Assembly: GCA_022571365.1 (NCBI GenBank)
Contig: JACZXZ010000021.1
Span: forward strand, 1-33,908
DNA length: 33,908 nt
Direction of reading: 5' to 3'
Source: Pseudomonadota bacterium
GTDB lineage: Bacteria; Pseudomonadota; Alphaproteobacteria; G022571365
Both the position numbers and the translations under genes were made by a program. Under the pieces are notes generated by a model. It was not told where the DNA came from, did not search any database, and saw only the letters and a list, made by a program, of their open reading frames with translations. This document shows, one piece after another, positions 16,264-25,118 of the stretch (positions within the stretch are counted from its first letter, which is position 1; the number at the start of each line of letters is the position of its first letter).

Positions 16264-19200
16264 GCGCACCGACATCTCCTCGATCCTGATCATCGGCGCC
16301 GGGCCGATCATCATCGGCCAGGCCTGCGAGTTCGACTATTCCGGCACCCAGGCGTGCCTGGCCCTCAAGCAAGAGGGCTACCGCATCATCCTGGTCAACT
16401 CCAATCCGGCGACCATCATGACCGACCCGGACCTCGCCGACGCCACCTACGTGGAGCCCATCACGCCGGACATCGTGGCCCGGATCATCGAGGCCGAGCG
16501 CCCCGACGCGCTGCTGCCGACCATGGGCGGCCAGACCGGGCTCAACACGGCGATGACGCTTGCCGCCGACGGCCGGCTCGATGCGCTCGGCGTGGTGCTC
16601 ATCGGCGCCCGCCAAGAGGTCATCGCCAAGGCCGAGGACCGGCTGTTGTTCCGCGAGGCGATGACCCGCATCGGGCTGGAATGCCCGAAGAGCGCACTCG
16701 CCGGCACGCTCGCCGAGGCGCGGAAAATTCTTCTCGACATCGGCCTCCCGGCCATCATCCGCCCGTCCTTCACGCTGGGCGGCACCGGCGGCGGCATCGC
16801 CTACAACCGGGACGAGTTCAACGACATCGTCCAGGGTGGGCTCAGGGCCTCGCCGGTCGGACAGGTGCTGATCGAGGAGTCGGTGCTGGGCTGGAAGGAA
16901 TACGAGATGGAGGTGGTGCGCGACCGGGCCGACAACTGCATCATCGTGTGCTCGATCGAGAACGTCGATCCCATGGGCATCCACACCGGCGACAGCATCA
17001 CCGTGGCGCCGGCGCTCACCCTTACCGACAAGGAATACCAGATGATGCGCAACGCCGCGATCGCCGTGTTGCGCGAGATCGGTGTCGACACCGGCGGCTC
17101 CAACGTCCAGTTCGCGGTCAACCCGGACACCGGCCGGATGCTGCTTATCGAAATGAACCCCCGGGTCTCGCGGTCCTCGGCGCTGGCCTCCAAGGCGACC
17201 GGCTTTCCCATCGCCAAGATCGCGGCCAAGCTCGCCGTCGGCTACACGCTCGACGAGCTCAAGAACGACATCACCGGCGTCACCCCGGCCTCGTTCGAGC
17301 CGACCATCGATTACGTCGTGACCAAAATACCGCGCTTTACCTTCGAGAAGTTTCCCGGAACGGCGCCGGTTTTGACCACCCAGATGAAGTCGGTCGGCGA
17401 GGTCATGGCCATCGGCCGGAGCTTCGCCGAGTCGGTGCAGAAGGCGCTGCGGTCCATGGAAACCGGCCTCACCGGCCTCAATGAGGTGGCCATCCCCGGC
17501 TCACAGAGCGGTGACGGGCGGGACGCGGTGCGGGCCGCCCTGGCCGAGCCGACGCCGGAGCGGCTGCTCGTCATCGCCCAGGCCTTCCGGGCCGGCCTGT
17601 CGGTCGCGGAAGTGCAGGCCGCCTGCAAGTACGACCCGTGGTTCCTGGAACAGATCAAGCATCTGGTCGAGGTCGAGGAGGAACTCCGCCGAACCGGCCT
17701 GCCGGATGATGCCCCGGAGCTCATGCGCCTCAAGAAGCAAGGCTTCTCCGATGCGCGCCTTGCCGAACTCACCGGGCTTGCGGAATCGGAAGTGGCGGCC
17801 CGGCGTACGCGCCTGGAAGTCCACCCGGTTTACAAGCGCATCGACACCTGCGCGGCGGAGTTTCCCTCGCTGACCCCGTACATGTACTCGGCCTATGAGG
17901 GCGACGGGATCACACCCGCCGAGTGCGAGGCCGACCCCAGCGCCCGCCGCAAGGTCATCATTCTGGGCGGCGGGCCGAACCGGATCGGCCAGGGAATCGA
18001 GTTCGACTACTGCTGTGTCCACGCCGTCTTTGCCCTGAGGGAGGCCGGCTACGAGACCATCATGGTCAACTGCAACCCGGAAACCGTGTCGACCGATTAC
18101 GACATCTCCGACCGGCTGTATTTCGAGCCCCTGACCGCCGAGGACGTGATCGAACTGGTGCGCGTCGAACAACGCAACGGCACGCTCATGGGCGTCATCG
18201 TTCAGTTCGGCGGCCAGACGCCGCTCAAACTGGCCGCGGTGCTCGAAGCGGCGAACATCCCCATCCTCGGGACCTCGCCCGACGCCATCGATCTCGCCGA
18301 AGACCGCAAGCGCTTCCAGCAGCTGCTCGGCAAGCTGGGGCTGAAGCAGCCGGCCAACGGCACCGCCAATTCACTCGCCGAGGCCGAGCGGGTGGCGGCT
18401 GAGATCGGCTTTCCGATCATGATCCGGCCGTCCTACGTGCTCGGCGGGCGGGCCATGGAGATCGTCTATAACCACGCCGATCTGCTGCGCTACACGAGCG
18501 AAGCGGTCAAGGTATCCGGCGCCAACCCGGTGCTGATCGAATCCTACCTGCAAGACGCCATCGAGGTCGACGTCGACGCCGTGACCGACGGCGAGACGGT
18601 CTACGTGGCGGGCATCATGGAGCATATCGAGGAAGCCGGCATCCATTCCGGCGACTCGGCGTGTTCGCTGCCGCCGTATTCCTTGCCCGAGGACGTGCTC
18701 GCGGATATCCGGCGCCAGACCGCGACGCTGGCCCGCGCCCTTGGCGTGATCGGGCTCATGAACGTGCAGTTCGCGATCAAGGACAAGGATGTCTACATCC
18801 TGGAGGTCAACCCGCGCGCCAGCCGCACCGTGCCGTTCGTCGCCAAGTCGGTCGGCGTGCCCATCGCCAAGATCGCCGCCCGCGTGATGGTCGGCGAGCG
18901 GCTTGCGGACTTCCGGCTGAACGAGCGCGCCCCGACCGGCCACGTGGCGGTCAAGGAGGCGGTGTTCCCCTTCAGCCGCTTTCCCAAGGTCGACGTCCTG
19001 CTCGGCCCGGAGATGAAGTCGACCGGCGAGGTCATGGGCCTGGACACGGATTTCGGCCGCGCCTTCGCCAAGGCGCAGCTCGGCAGCGGGGTCGATCTGC
19101 CGGTCGCCGGCACCGTTGTCATCTCGGTGCGCGACCGGGACAAGCCGGCCATGGTCGAGCTGGCCAAGCGACTCATCGAGATGGGCTTCAAGGTGATCGC

Positions 19201-19510
19201 GACCCGCGGCACCGCCGCCTATCTGAGGCAGGCCGGCCACGCCGTCGACGTCGTCAACAAGATGTTGGAAGGCCGCCCTCACATCGTCGACGCGATGAAA
19301 AGCGGCCAGGTGGAGTTGATGTTCAATACCACCGAAGGCGCCCAGGCGCGCGTCGACAGCTTCTCTCTCAGGCGCACGGCGCTGACCAACAACATTCCCT
19401 ACTGCACCACCGTCGCCGGTGCCCGCGCCACGGTCGAGGCGATAACGGCGCTCAAATGCGGCAAACTTGAAGTGGCGCCGCTACAGTCGTATTTTAAGGG
19501 CGCATTTTAA
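16256..19510 (+). CDS. carB: Carbamoyl-phosphate synthase large subunit (1084 aa)
   Basis: Makes carbamoyl phosphate from bicarbonate, ammonia and two ATP. Two homologous ATP-grasp halves are complete: first half [75 protein letters not shown]; second half [71 protein letters not shown]. The C-terminal MGS-like allosteric domain (from about residue 940: [20 protein letters not shown]) would bind effectors such as UMP or IMP. Length is normal. The ATG lies inside the carA end, so the two are translationally coupled. The stop (TAA, 19508-19510) lies in the middle of three 13-bp imperfect repeats, one copy of which codes for the end FKGAF. Confidence 0.98.
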   Translation: MPKRTDISSILIIGAGPIIIGQACEFDYSGTQACLALKQEGYRIILVNSNPATIMTDPDLADATYVEPITPDIVARIIEAERPDALLPTMGGQTGLNTAMTLAADGRLDALGVVLIGARQEVIAKAEDRLLFREAMTRIGLECPKSALAGTLAEARKILLDIGLPAIIRPSFTLGGTGGGIAYNRDEFNDIVQGGLRASPVGQVLIEESVLGWKEYEMEVVRDRADNCIIVCSIENVDPMGIHTGDSITVAPALTLTDKEYQMMRNAAIAVLREIGVDTGGSNVQFAVNPDTGRMLLIEMNPRVSRSSALASKATGFPIAKIAAKLAVGYTLDELKNDITGVTPASFEPTIDYVVTKIPRFTFEKFPGTAPVLTTQMKSVGEVMAIGRSFAESVQKALRSMETGLTGLNEVAIPGSQSGDGRDAVRAALAEPTPERLLVIAQAFRAGLSVAEVQAACKYDPWFLEQIKHLVEVEEELRRTGLPDDAPELMRLKKQGFSDARLAELTGLAESEVAARRTRLEVHPVYKRIDTCAAEFPSLTPYMYSAYEGDGITPAECEADPSARRKVIILGGGPNRIGQGIEFDYCCVHAVFALREAGYETIMVNCNPETVSTDYDISDRLYFEPLTAEDVIELVRVEQRNGTLMGVIVQFGGQTPLKLAAVLEAANIPILGTSPDAIDLAEDRKRFQQLLGKLGLKQPANGTANSLAEAERVAAEIGFPIMIRPSYVLGGRAMEIVYNHADLLRYTSEAVKVSGANPVLIESYLQDAIEVDVDAVTDGETVYVAGIMEHIEEAGIHSGDSACSLPPYSLPEDVLADIRRQTATLARALGVIGLMNVQFAIKDKDVYILEVNPRASRTVPFVAKSVGVPIAKIAARVMVGERLADFRLNERAPTGHVAVKEAVFPFSRFPKVDVLLGPEMKSTGEVMGLDTDFGRAFAKAQLGSGVDLPVAGTVVISVRDRDKPAMVELAKRLIEMGFKVIATRGTAAYLRQAGHAVDVVNKMLEGRPHIVDAMKSGQVELMFNTTEGAQARVDSFSLRRTALTNNIPYCTTVAGARATVEAITALKCGKLEVAPLQSYFKGAF

Positions 19511-19529
19511 GGGCTCGTTTTAATAGCTC
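19491..19529. repeat. Three imperfect 13-bp tandem copies spanning the carB stop codon
   Basis: ATTTTAAGGGCGC (19491-19503), ATTTTAAGGGCTC (19504-19516) and GTTTTAATAGCTC (19517-19529). The carB stop is in the second copy. Because 13 is not a multiple of 3, each copy is read in a different frame. Confidence 0.8.
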
Positions 19530-19607
19530 GACAATTGAAACGCCAGGCGGGGGTCCCACGAACACCGCCAAGTGCCGACAGGTTCCCGGGTGGACGGACT
19601 TTCCATC

Positions 19608-20081
19608 ATGGATAAATTACCGATGACAGCAGGTGGCTACGCCCGCCTGCAAGAGGAATTGAAGCGCTTTAAAACCGTCGAACGGCCGGCGATCATCCGC
19701 GCGCTCGAGCAAGCGCGAGAGCACGGTGACCTCGCCGAGAACGCCGAGTATACCGCGGCGCGCGAACGCCAGAGCTTCATCGAGGGCCGGGTCGCGGAGC
19801 TCGAGGACAAGATTCGGCGCGCCGAAGTCATCGACGTAAGCAAGCTGTCGGGTAGAGTGGTCAAGTTCGGCGCCAAAATCAGGCTGGCCGACGAGGACAC
19901 CGGCGAGGAGACGACCTACCAGATCGTCGGCACCGACGAGGCCGATATCAAGGCGGGTCTGTTGTCCGTCACCTCGCCGCTCGCCTGCGCGCTCATCGGC
20001 AAGCGCGTCGGCGACACCGTGGAGGTGGTCACGCCGAGCGGCACCAAGGCCTATGAGATCGTCAGGGTCTGGTATCGCTGA
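19608..20081 (+). CDS. greA: Transcription elongation factor GreA (157 aa)
   Basis: Binds the RNA polymerase secondary channel and stimulates cleavage of backtracked RNA. N-terminal coiled-coil (about 1-75) with [17 protein letters not shown] and [20 protein letters not shown], the acidic tip D-x2-E-N-x-E being the catalytic DLAENAEY; C-terminal globular domain with [40 protein letters not shown] and [13 protein letters not shown]. Length is exactly typical. ATG 19608 begins [10 protein letters not shown], the conserved start; an in-frame ATG at 19572 adds 12 poorly conserved residues. About 100 nt after carB; such carAB-greA order is common in alphaproteobacteria. A triple 20-bp repeat begins 8 nt past its stop. 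Confidence 0.97.
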   Translation: MDKLPMTAGGYARLQEELKRFKTVERPAIIRALEQAREHGDLAENAEYTAARERQSFIEGRVAELEDKIRRAEVIDVSKLSGRVVKFGAKIRLADEDTGEETTYQIVGTDEADIKAGLLSVTSPLACALIGKRVGDTVEVVTPSGTKAYEIVRVWYR

Positions 20082-20089
20082 GTTGACCC

Positions 20090-20146
20090 GATTATTGCCG
20101 AACCGGCTTGATTATTGCCGAACCGGCTTGATTATTGCCGAACCGG
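20090..20146. repeat. Three tandem copies of a 20-bp unit after greA
   Basis: GATTATTGCCGAACCGGCTT at 20090-20109 and 20110-20129, then its first 17 bases at 20130-20146. Copies are perfect over the shared length, implying recent origin. They start 8 nt after the greA stop. Confidence 0.95.
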
Positions 20147-20199
20147 ACCACGGCCGGCACCCTCCCGCGTCGGCCTTTGCGATTCAAACCGCAGGCAGC

Positions 20200-20682
20200 T
20201 CAGGGCTGTTGGCTGTCGATCGGCACCCCGGGCAGCCATTTCGAGGCCCGGATAGCGAGGGCGGATTTGACGTGGGCGACGTTGGGCGCGGCCACCAGCC
20301 GGCTCGTGAGAAAGCGCTGATAGGCGTCCCAGTCCTCGGCGACAATTTTGAGCATGAAGTCCATCTCCCCTGCCAGCATGTGGCATTCGCGCACCTCGGG
20401 CCAGGCTTCGGCCAGCTCTTCGAAGGCCTTGAGGTCGGCCTCGGCCTGGCTGTTGAGCCCCACCTGGGCGAAGACGGTGATCCCGAAGCCCAACGCCGCG
20501 GCATTGACTTCGGCGTGGTAGCCGCGGATGTATCCAGCCTCTTCGAGGGCGCGGATCCGGCGCAAGCAAGGCGGCGGCGAGAGGCCGGCACGGCGCGCCA
20601 GCTCGACATTAGTCATGCGGCCATTGGTCTGGAGATCGCTCAGGATATGGCGGTCCGTCCGGTCGAGCTTGACCCGTCGCAT
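20200..20682 (-). CDS. Lrp/AsnC-family transcriptional regulator (160 aa)
   Basis: Leucine-responsive type DNA-binding protein, expected to sense an amino acid. HTH at about 8-60 (LDRTDRHILSDLQTNGRMTN, VELARRAGLSPPPCLRRIRA, LEEAGYIRGYHAEVN); RAM/AsnC ligand domain at about 70-150 (ITVFAQVGLNSQAEADL, ECHMLAGEMDFMLKIVAEDW, FLTSRLVAAPNVAHVKS). Length is normal. No target is adjacent: greA is convergent and the ELM1 gene divergent; the aminotransferase at 29 kb is a conceivable amino-acid-related target but nothing links them. A promoter is visible upstream. Confidence 0.95.
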   Translation of the reverse strand: MRRVKLDRTDRHILSDLQTNGRMTNVELARRAGLSPPPCLRRIRALEEAGYIRGYHAEVNAAALGFGITVFAQVGLNSQAEADLKAFEELAEAWPEVRECHMLAGEMDFMLKIVAEDWDAYQRFLTSRLVAAPNVAHVKSALAIRASKWLPGVPIDSQQP

Positions 20683-20740
20683 GGTATCAATCTCTTAAAA
20701 TGCCTACTAATCCTTCAAACATCCGCAAGAAACCAAAATT

Positions 20741-20770
20741 TTATAATAGCGGCTTGAAATTATATTACAA
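20741..20770 (-). promoter_or_regulatory. Probable promoter of the Lrp-family gene
   Basis: On the minus strand TTGTAA (20770-20765) and TTATAA (20746-20741) are 18 bp apart, giving a leader of about 50 nt before ATG 20682. The stretch 20683-20790 is AT-rich compared with its surroundings. Confidence 0.45.
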
Positions 20771-20807
20771 TTATGGTGCGCGATCAGATTTTTCTGAGTG
20801 GGATTGG

Positions 20808-20858
20808 CGCGACCGATGACGGGACGCGACCGATGACGGGACACGACCGATGACGGGG
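20808..20858. repeat. Three tandem copies of a 17-bp unit between divergent genes
   Basis: CGCGACCGATGACGGGA at 20808-20824 and 20825-20841, then CACGACCGATGACGGGG at 20842-20858. It sits between the Lrp-family gene and the ELM1 gene, about 110 bp upstream of the latter. Confidence 0.95.
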
Positions 20859-20970
20859 TGCGGCCGAGGCGGAGCCCGACGGCGCGGGCGCGGTTGCAGG
20901 TCGGGCCGGCGTGGCCCCTCGGCCACGCCCCGGCGCATGTTTCCCCAAGCCGCGCGCGAGGCTTACAGGC

Positions 20971-21939
20971 ATGGTTGCTGAGACCTGCTGGGTCCTGACC
21001 GAGGGCCACGCCGGTATGGAAAACCAAGCTCTGGGCCTGGCCGAGGCCCTGGGTTCCGACCCGGTGCTCAAGCGGACCCGTCCGCGCGCGCCGTGGGCGT
21101 ATGTGCCGCCGTGGCTTTGGCTGCCTCCGCTTCGGGCGGGGGGGCTCCACGGCGACCGGCTGGAGCCGCCCTGGCCGGACCTGCTGATCACCTGCGGACG
21201 CCAGGGCGCCGCGCTGTCCATGGCGATCCGGCGGGCCAGCCGCGGCCGGACCTTCACCATCCACATCCAGAATCCCCGGGTCCACCCCAGGCACTTCGAC
21301 CTGGTGGTGGTGCCGCGGCACGATGGTGTCACCGGCGAGAATGTGATCGTCACCCGCGCCGCCTTGCACCGGGTCACGCCGGAAAGGCTGGCCCGGGCCC
21401 GAGCGAGATTCCAGCCGGCGCTCGCCCATCTGCCGCGGCCCCTGGTCGCGGTTCTGATCGGCGGCTCAAACCGACGCTATCGCGTCACGCCCGCGGTGAT
21501 CGCCGAGCTGACGGACAGGTTGGCGGCGCTCGCCCGCGACAATGGTGCGGGCCTCGCCGTGACGCCGTCGCGCCGCACCGGCGCCGAGAACGAAGCGGTG
21601 CTCAAGGACCGCCTGAACGGCCTTTCCGCGGTGATCTGGGACCACCGCGGCGAGAATCCCTATTTCGGCTACCTGGCGCTCGCCGACGCCATCGTCGTGA
21701 CCTCGGATTCGGTGTCCATGGTTTCCGAGGCCTGCGCCACCGGAAAACCGGTTTACGTGGTCGAGCTCGAAGGCGGCTCGAAGCGATTCCACCGGTTCTA
21801 TCAGAGCCTGAGGGAGGACGGCATCACCCGCCCGTTCGACGGCACCCTGGAGTTCTGGACCTACGATCCCCCCGACGATACCGCCCGGGTCGCGGCCGAG
21901 GCCCGGCGGCGCATGGCCGAGCGGCGCGGCCTCGCCTAA
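20971..21939 (+). CDS. ELM1-family (DUF1022) protein (322 aa)
   Basis: Bacterial member of the family named after the plant mitochondrial-fission factor ELM1; the bacterial function is not known, and the fold resembles GT-B glycosyltransferases. Visible motifs: CWVLTEGHAGMENQALGLAE at the start, LLITCGRQGAALSMAIRRAS, HIQNPRVHPRHFDLVVVPRH, VAVLIGGSNRRYRVT and NPYFGYLALADAIVVTSDSV followed by SMVSEACATGKPVYV, the nucleotide-sugar-like end. No signal peptide or membrane helix. Length is typical. ATG 20971 is where homology starts (GAGG about 10 nt upstream); an in-frame ATG at 20911 is unlikely. Head of a plus-strand run with the 636-aa protein and trxB. Confidence 0.88.
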   Translation: MVAETCWVLTEGHAGMENQALGLAEALGSDPVLKRTRPRAPWAYVPPWLWLPPLRAGGLHGDRLEPPWPDLLITCGRQGAALSMAIRRASRGRTFTIHIQNPRVHPRHFDLVVVPRHDGVTGENVIVTRAALHRVTPERLARARARFQPALAHLPRPLVAVLIGGSNRRYRVTPAVIAELTDRLAALARDNGAGLAVTPSRRTGAENEAVLKDRLNGLSAVIWDHRGENPYFGYLALADAIVVTSDSVSMVSEACATGKPVYVVELEGGSKRFHRFYQSLREDGITRPFDGTLEFWTYDPPDDTARVAAEARRRMAERRGLA

Positions 21940-22080
21940 CGCCGGTGACGGGCGGCGGGGAGAGCGCTTTCCTCGGGCCGCGCATCCCGCATGGCGGAAT
22001 GCACGCGATCAAGCGCGCGAAATCGGCTATAACCCGGCGCAGGCGCGGGCGGCGTCCAGGTTAAAGGTAGACTTCGGAAG

Positions 22081-23991
22081 ATGGCCCTCAACATCGAGAC
22101 CTTCAGCAACGTCAAAGGCGGCAACAGCCTGTTCAAGATCCTGGGCCATCCCCTGGCGGCCGGCAAGGCGCCCGCGTTCCTAGAGCGGCTTCGCGCCGCC
22201 GGGCGCCTCGCCGTCTACGATCCTTCGGCCCAAGCCGCCACCTTCGCCGAACTCTACGACCTCTCGGCGCTGGAGATCGCCTGCGTCTTCGTGCAGGACG
22301 TGGACGATCTGGGCAAAGAAGTGCTCGGATGCATAAGCCAGCCCGTCACCGAGCTCAAGGCAGCCGATGTCGCCGCGGTCTTCGTCGCCGCCTTCGACGC
22401 CGAGCGGCCGATCCAGCACATCCGCCACCTCGTGCCCGAGGGCGCCGAGGTCTTGAGCCTCGACGCCCTGCGCCTGCCCGACGACATGTTGACCAACGCC
22501 CGGCGCTATTTGGACCCGCTCAACGTCGCCACCAACTTCGCCTTCTTCCGCGACACCGGAGGCCATCACAGCCGGATCGTCACGGCCAATTACTGGACCG
22601 GCTACGGCGCCGAGAACCCGTCGCTGTGGCTGTGCCTGTTCGATGAGGCCGGCGAGATCCTGGCCCAGTGGCGGGAGAAGCTGGGCGAAGCGGCCGGCAG
22701 CATCGTCATCGACAGCCGTGAGGTGCGGAAGCGCTTCGGCCTGGGTCCGTTCACCGGCCAGCTGTTCATGCATGTGGTCGGCGCCGCCGGGCACGATGTG
22801 GTCAAATATGCCCTCGACACCTACGGCGAGGAGGAGACGGTGCTGTCCTGCACCCACGACGCCAATGCCTGGCCGGCCGATCTCTATGCCGGGCTGCCGG
22901 CGCCCGGACCCGGCGAGCGGGTCGTGCTGTGGGTCCAGAACAGCCATCCCTGCCCGATTCCGCCGCACGGGGTCGGGCTCAATCTCATGGGCTCGTCCGA
23001 AATCCATTGGCTCGACCAGCCGATCGCGCCGTTCGGCACATATGCGCTCGACGTCTCCGAACTCGTGCCCGAGGCCGCCTGGCCCGACCAGTTCGAGGTC
23101 CAGGCCGGCAAGTATTTCGTGCGCCCGCGCTACGAGGTGTTCGCCGGAGACGGGCGCCAGCGCATCGCCCACGTCAACGTGGAGAGGACCGACCTCGAGC
23201 CCGACCCGCGCATCGCCGAGCTCGGCAACCTCTTGGGAAAAGGCTATCTGCTGCCGGCGCCGATTCTGCCGCCGGAGCGCTGGCGCGCCTTGATCCTGCC
23301 GACGCCGATGGCGACCTCGCAAGAGGAGCTCTCCCTCGCCCTCCACCTCTACGACGCCTCGGGCCGCGAGGTCGCCGCCCGGCCCCTCGGGCGGCTCGCG
23401 CGCCGCGACAGCGTCGCCCTCGACATCGACCAGATGCTGGCCGAAAACGGTGGCCTGGCGAGCGGCTACGGACATATGGAGCTGGTCTACGACTTCTCCA
23501 ACGGGGGCGGCGCCGACGGCTGGCTGCACGCCATCTTCCGTTACCAAGACAGGGCGAGCGGCCATGTGGCCGAGACCAGCTTCGGCTCTCACATCTTCAA
23601 CACCGTGCTCACCTATGGCAGCGAGCCCCAATCCTATGGCGGCCGGCCGCCCGGGCTCTCAACCCGGCTGTTCCTGCGCTTGGGCGCGCCGCCCCTGGAG
23701 ACCCTCTGCCACCTGATCTATCCGGCGTCGGCGCCGTGGCACGCGCGCTCGGCGACCGAGCTCATCCTCTTCGACCGTCGCGGCGCCGAGGTGGCCCGCA
23801 AACGGGTCGAGATCCCATTGAGCGGTTCGCTCTTGTGGCGTTACTCGGAGATGTTCGAGGCCGACGTGCGCCGGCGCGCCGGCGACGACGCCTACCTCAT
23901 CGTCCGGGATCAGACCTGCCGGCTGTTCGGCTATCACGGCTTGCTCAACGGCGAGGCCGCCTTCAGCTTCGACCACATGTTCGGGTTCTGA
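22081..23991 (+). CDS. Uncharacterised protein, 636 aa, unrecognised family
   Basis: I do not recognise the family. No signal peptide, no long hydrophobic helix, no coiled coil, so probably cytoplasmic. It opens MALNIETFSNVKGGNSLFK. A segment near 160-200 reads FFRDTGGHHSRIVTANYW and LWLCLFDEAGEILAQWREK; about 250-290 gives LSCTHDANAWPADLYAG and VVLWVQNSHPCPIPPHG; about 400-430 gives LPTPMATSQEELSLALHLYD. Alternating hydrophobic strands and phrases such as LCLFDEAGEIL, LHLYDASGREV and LILFDRRGAEV, repeated three times, suggest a chain of beta-sandwich domains built on one repeated motif. Codon use is coding-like throughout with strong third-position GC. It begins 141 nt after the ELM1 gene and ends 90 nt before trxB. 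The function is unknown. Confidence 0.85.
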   Translation: MALNIETFSNVKGGNSLFKILGHPLAAGKAPAFLERLRAAGRLAVYDPSAQAATFAELYDLSALEIACVFVQDVDDLGKEVLGCISQPVTELKAADVAAVFVAAFDAERPIQHIRHLVPEGAEVLSLDALRLPDDMLTNARRYLDPLNVATNFAFFRDTGGHHSRIVTANYWTGYGAENPSLWLCLFDEAGEILAQWREKLGEAAGSIVIDSREVRKRFGLGPFTGQLFMHVVGAAGHDVVKYALDTYGEEETVLSCTHDANAWPADLYAGLPAPGPGERVVLWVQNSHPCPIPPHGVGLNLMGSSEIHWLDQPIAPFGTYALDVSELVPEAAWPDQFEVQAGKYFVRPRYEVFAGDGRQRIAHVNVERTDLEPDPRIAELGNLLGKGYLLPAPILPPERWRALILPTPMATSQEELSLALHLYDASGREVAARPLGRLARRDSVALDIDQMLAENGGLASGYGHMELVYDFSNGGGADGWLHAIFRYQDRASGHVAETSFGSHIFNTVLTYGSEPQSYGGRPPGLSTRLFLRLGAPPLETLCHLIYPASAPWHARSATELILFDRRGAEVARKRVEIPLSGSLLWRYSEMFEADVRRRAGDDAYLIVRDQTCRLFGYHGLLNGEAAFSFDHMFGF

Positions 23992-24001
23992 GGGGTGCCC
24001 T

Positions 24002-24053
24002 GGCCTAAACCCCGGCTTGTTTAGGCCGGGCCGGGCTTCTATGTATAGCCCGG
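24002..24053 (+). other. Two consecutive hairpins in the 636-aa gene/trxB gap
   Basis: GGCCTAAAC (24002-24010) pairs with GTTTAGGCC (24019-24027), and CCGGGCT (24031-24037) pairs with AGCCCGG (24047-24053). Neither is followed by a T run. They may be a weak terminator or mRNA-end structure before trxB. Confidence 0.5.
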
Positions 24054-24080
24054 GTTGCCCGATCCTTTACTTGCCACGCC

Positions 24081-25052
24081 ATGGCTGAACGCCACCACAG
24101 CAAGGTCCTGATTCTCGGCTCCGGCCCGGCCGGCTACACGGCCGCGATCTATGCGGCGCGCGCCAACTTGAAGCCCCATCTGGTGCTTGGCCTGGAGCCG
24201 GGCGGTCAAATGACCATCACCACGGACGTCGAGAACTATCCGGGCTTCGCCGAGGTGATCCAGGGTCCGTGGCTGATGGAGAAGATGCAAAAGCAGGCCG
24301 AGATGGTCGGCACGGCCGTGTTCCACGACACGATCATCGAGGCGGATCTCTCGCGCCGTCCGTTCACCTGCACCGGCGACAGCGGCGCGGTCTACACCGG
24401 CGACACGCTGATCATCTGCACCGGCGCCCAGGCGCGCTGGCTGGGGCTTGAAAGCGAGCGGAAATACCGGGGCTTCGGGGTATCGGCCTGCGCCACCTGC
24501 GACGGGTTCTTCTTCCGGAACAAGCAGGTATGCGTGGTCGGCGGCGGCAACACGGCGGTCACCGAGGCGCTGTTCCTGGCGAGCCTGGCCCAAAAGGTGA
24601 CGCTGGTCCACCGCCGCGACAAGTTGCGCGCCGAGAAGATGCTGGCAGGCCGGCTGTTCGCCAACCCCAAGATCTCGATCATCTGGGACAGCGTGCTCGA
24701 GGAGGTGTTGGGCGAGGACGACCCGCTCACGGTCACCGGCGTCAAGCTGAAGAACGTGCGCACGGGCGAGGCCACGACGCTCGAATTGGACGGCGTGTTC
24801 ATCGCCATCGGGCACGATCCGGCGACCGGCCTGTTCAAGGGCCGGCTGGAGATGGATGGGGAGGGCTACATCATCACCGAGCCGGACGCGACCCGGACCA
24901 GCGTCGCCGGGGTCTACGCCGCCGGCGACGTCCGCGACAAGGTTTACCGTCAGGCGGTTACGGCCGCGGGCATGGGATGCATGGGTGCGCTCGAGGCGGA
25001 GAAATTCCTTGCCGAACAGGAGAGCGAGGCGGCGCGGTCGGCCGCCGAGTAG
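24081..25052 (+). CDS. trxB: Thioredoxin reductase (323 aa)
   Basis: FAD/NADPH enzyme that keeps thioredoxin reduced. FAD-binding GSGPAG (13-18); GGQMTITTDVENYPGF; redox-active disulfide CATC (C137, C140) in SACATCDGFFFR; NADPH-binding GGGNTA (154-159) and VHRRDKLRAEK; FAD-binding end VAGVYAAGDVRDKVYRQAVT. Length and order are those of bacterial TrxB. The lsrB-like LysR gene starts 66 nt after its stop, an order also found in Rhizobiales, which points to a shared role in redox control. No strong ribosome-binding site is seen before ATG 24081. Confidence 0.97.
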   Translation: MAERHHSKVLILGSGPAGYTAAIYAARANLKPHLVLGLEPGGQMTITTDVENYPGFAEVIQGPWLMEKMQKQAEMVGTAVFHDTIIEADLSRRPFTCTGDSGAVYTGDTLIICTGAQARWLGLESERKYRGFGVSACATCDGFFFRNKQVCVVGGGNTAVTEALFLASLAQKVTLVHRRDKLRAEKMLAGRLFANPKISIIWDSVLEEVLGEDDPLTVTGVKLKNVRTGEATTLELDGVFIAIGHDPATGLFKGRLEMDGEGYIITEPDATRTSVAGVYAAGDVRDKVYRQAVTAAGMGCMGALEAEKFLAEQESEAARSAAE

Positions 25053-25118
25053 GCCTTCGTCTCAAGGCTTAAGCCGTCGTTGCGCCTGAGCCAGGTCTTT
25101 CCGGACAAGAGTCGAGCC

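Noticed and set aside
14818-16314. Very long open frame on the minus strand continuous with yqeY and opposite carA
   Set aside because: It is antisense to a certain carA gene; high GC leaves few stops, and the protein has no recognisable domain until the YqeY part begins at 14802.
20090-20858. Possible CRISPR array in the tandem repeats near greA and lrp
   Set aside because: Units are head to tail without spacers, of different lengths and sequences, and no cas gene is present.
22180-23631. 483-codon open frame on the minus strand opposite the 636-aa gene
   Set aside because: Both frames are long, but the plus frame has a clean start and stop, spans the whole interval between neighbours and reads as a normal soluble protein; the minus frame is rich in low-complexity R, G, A and E with no start signal.
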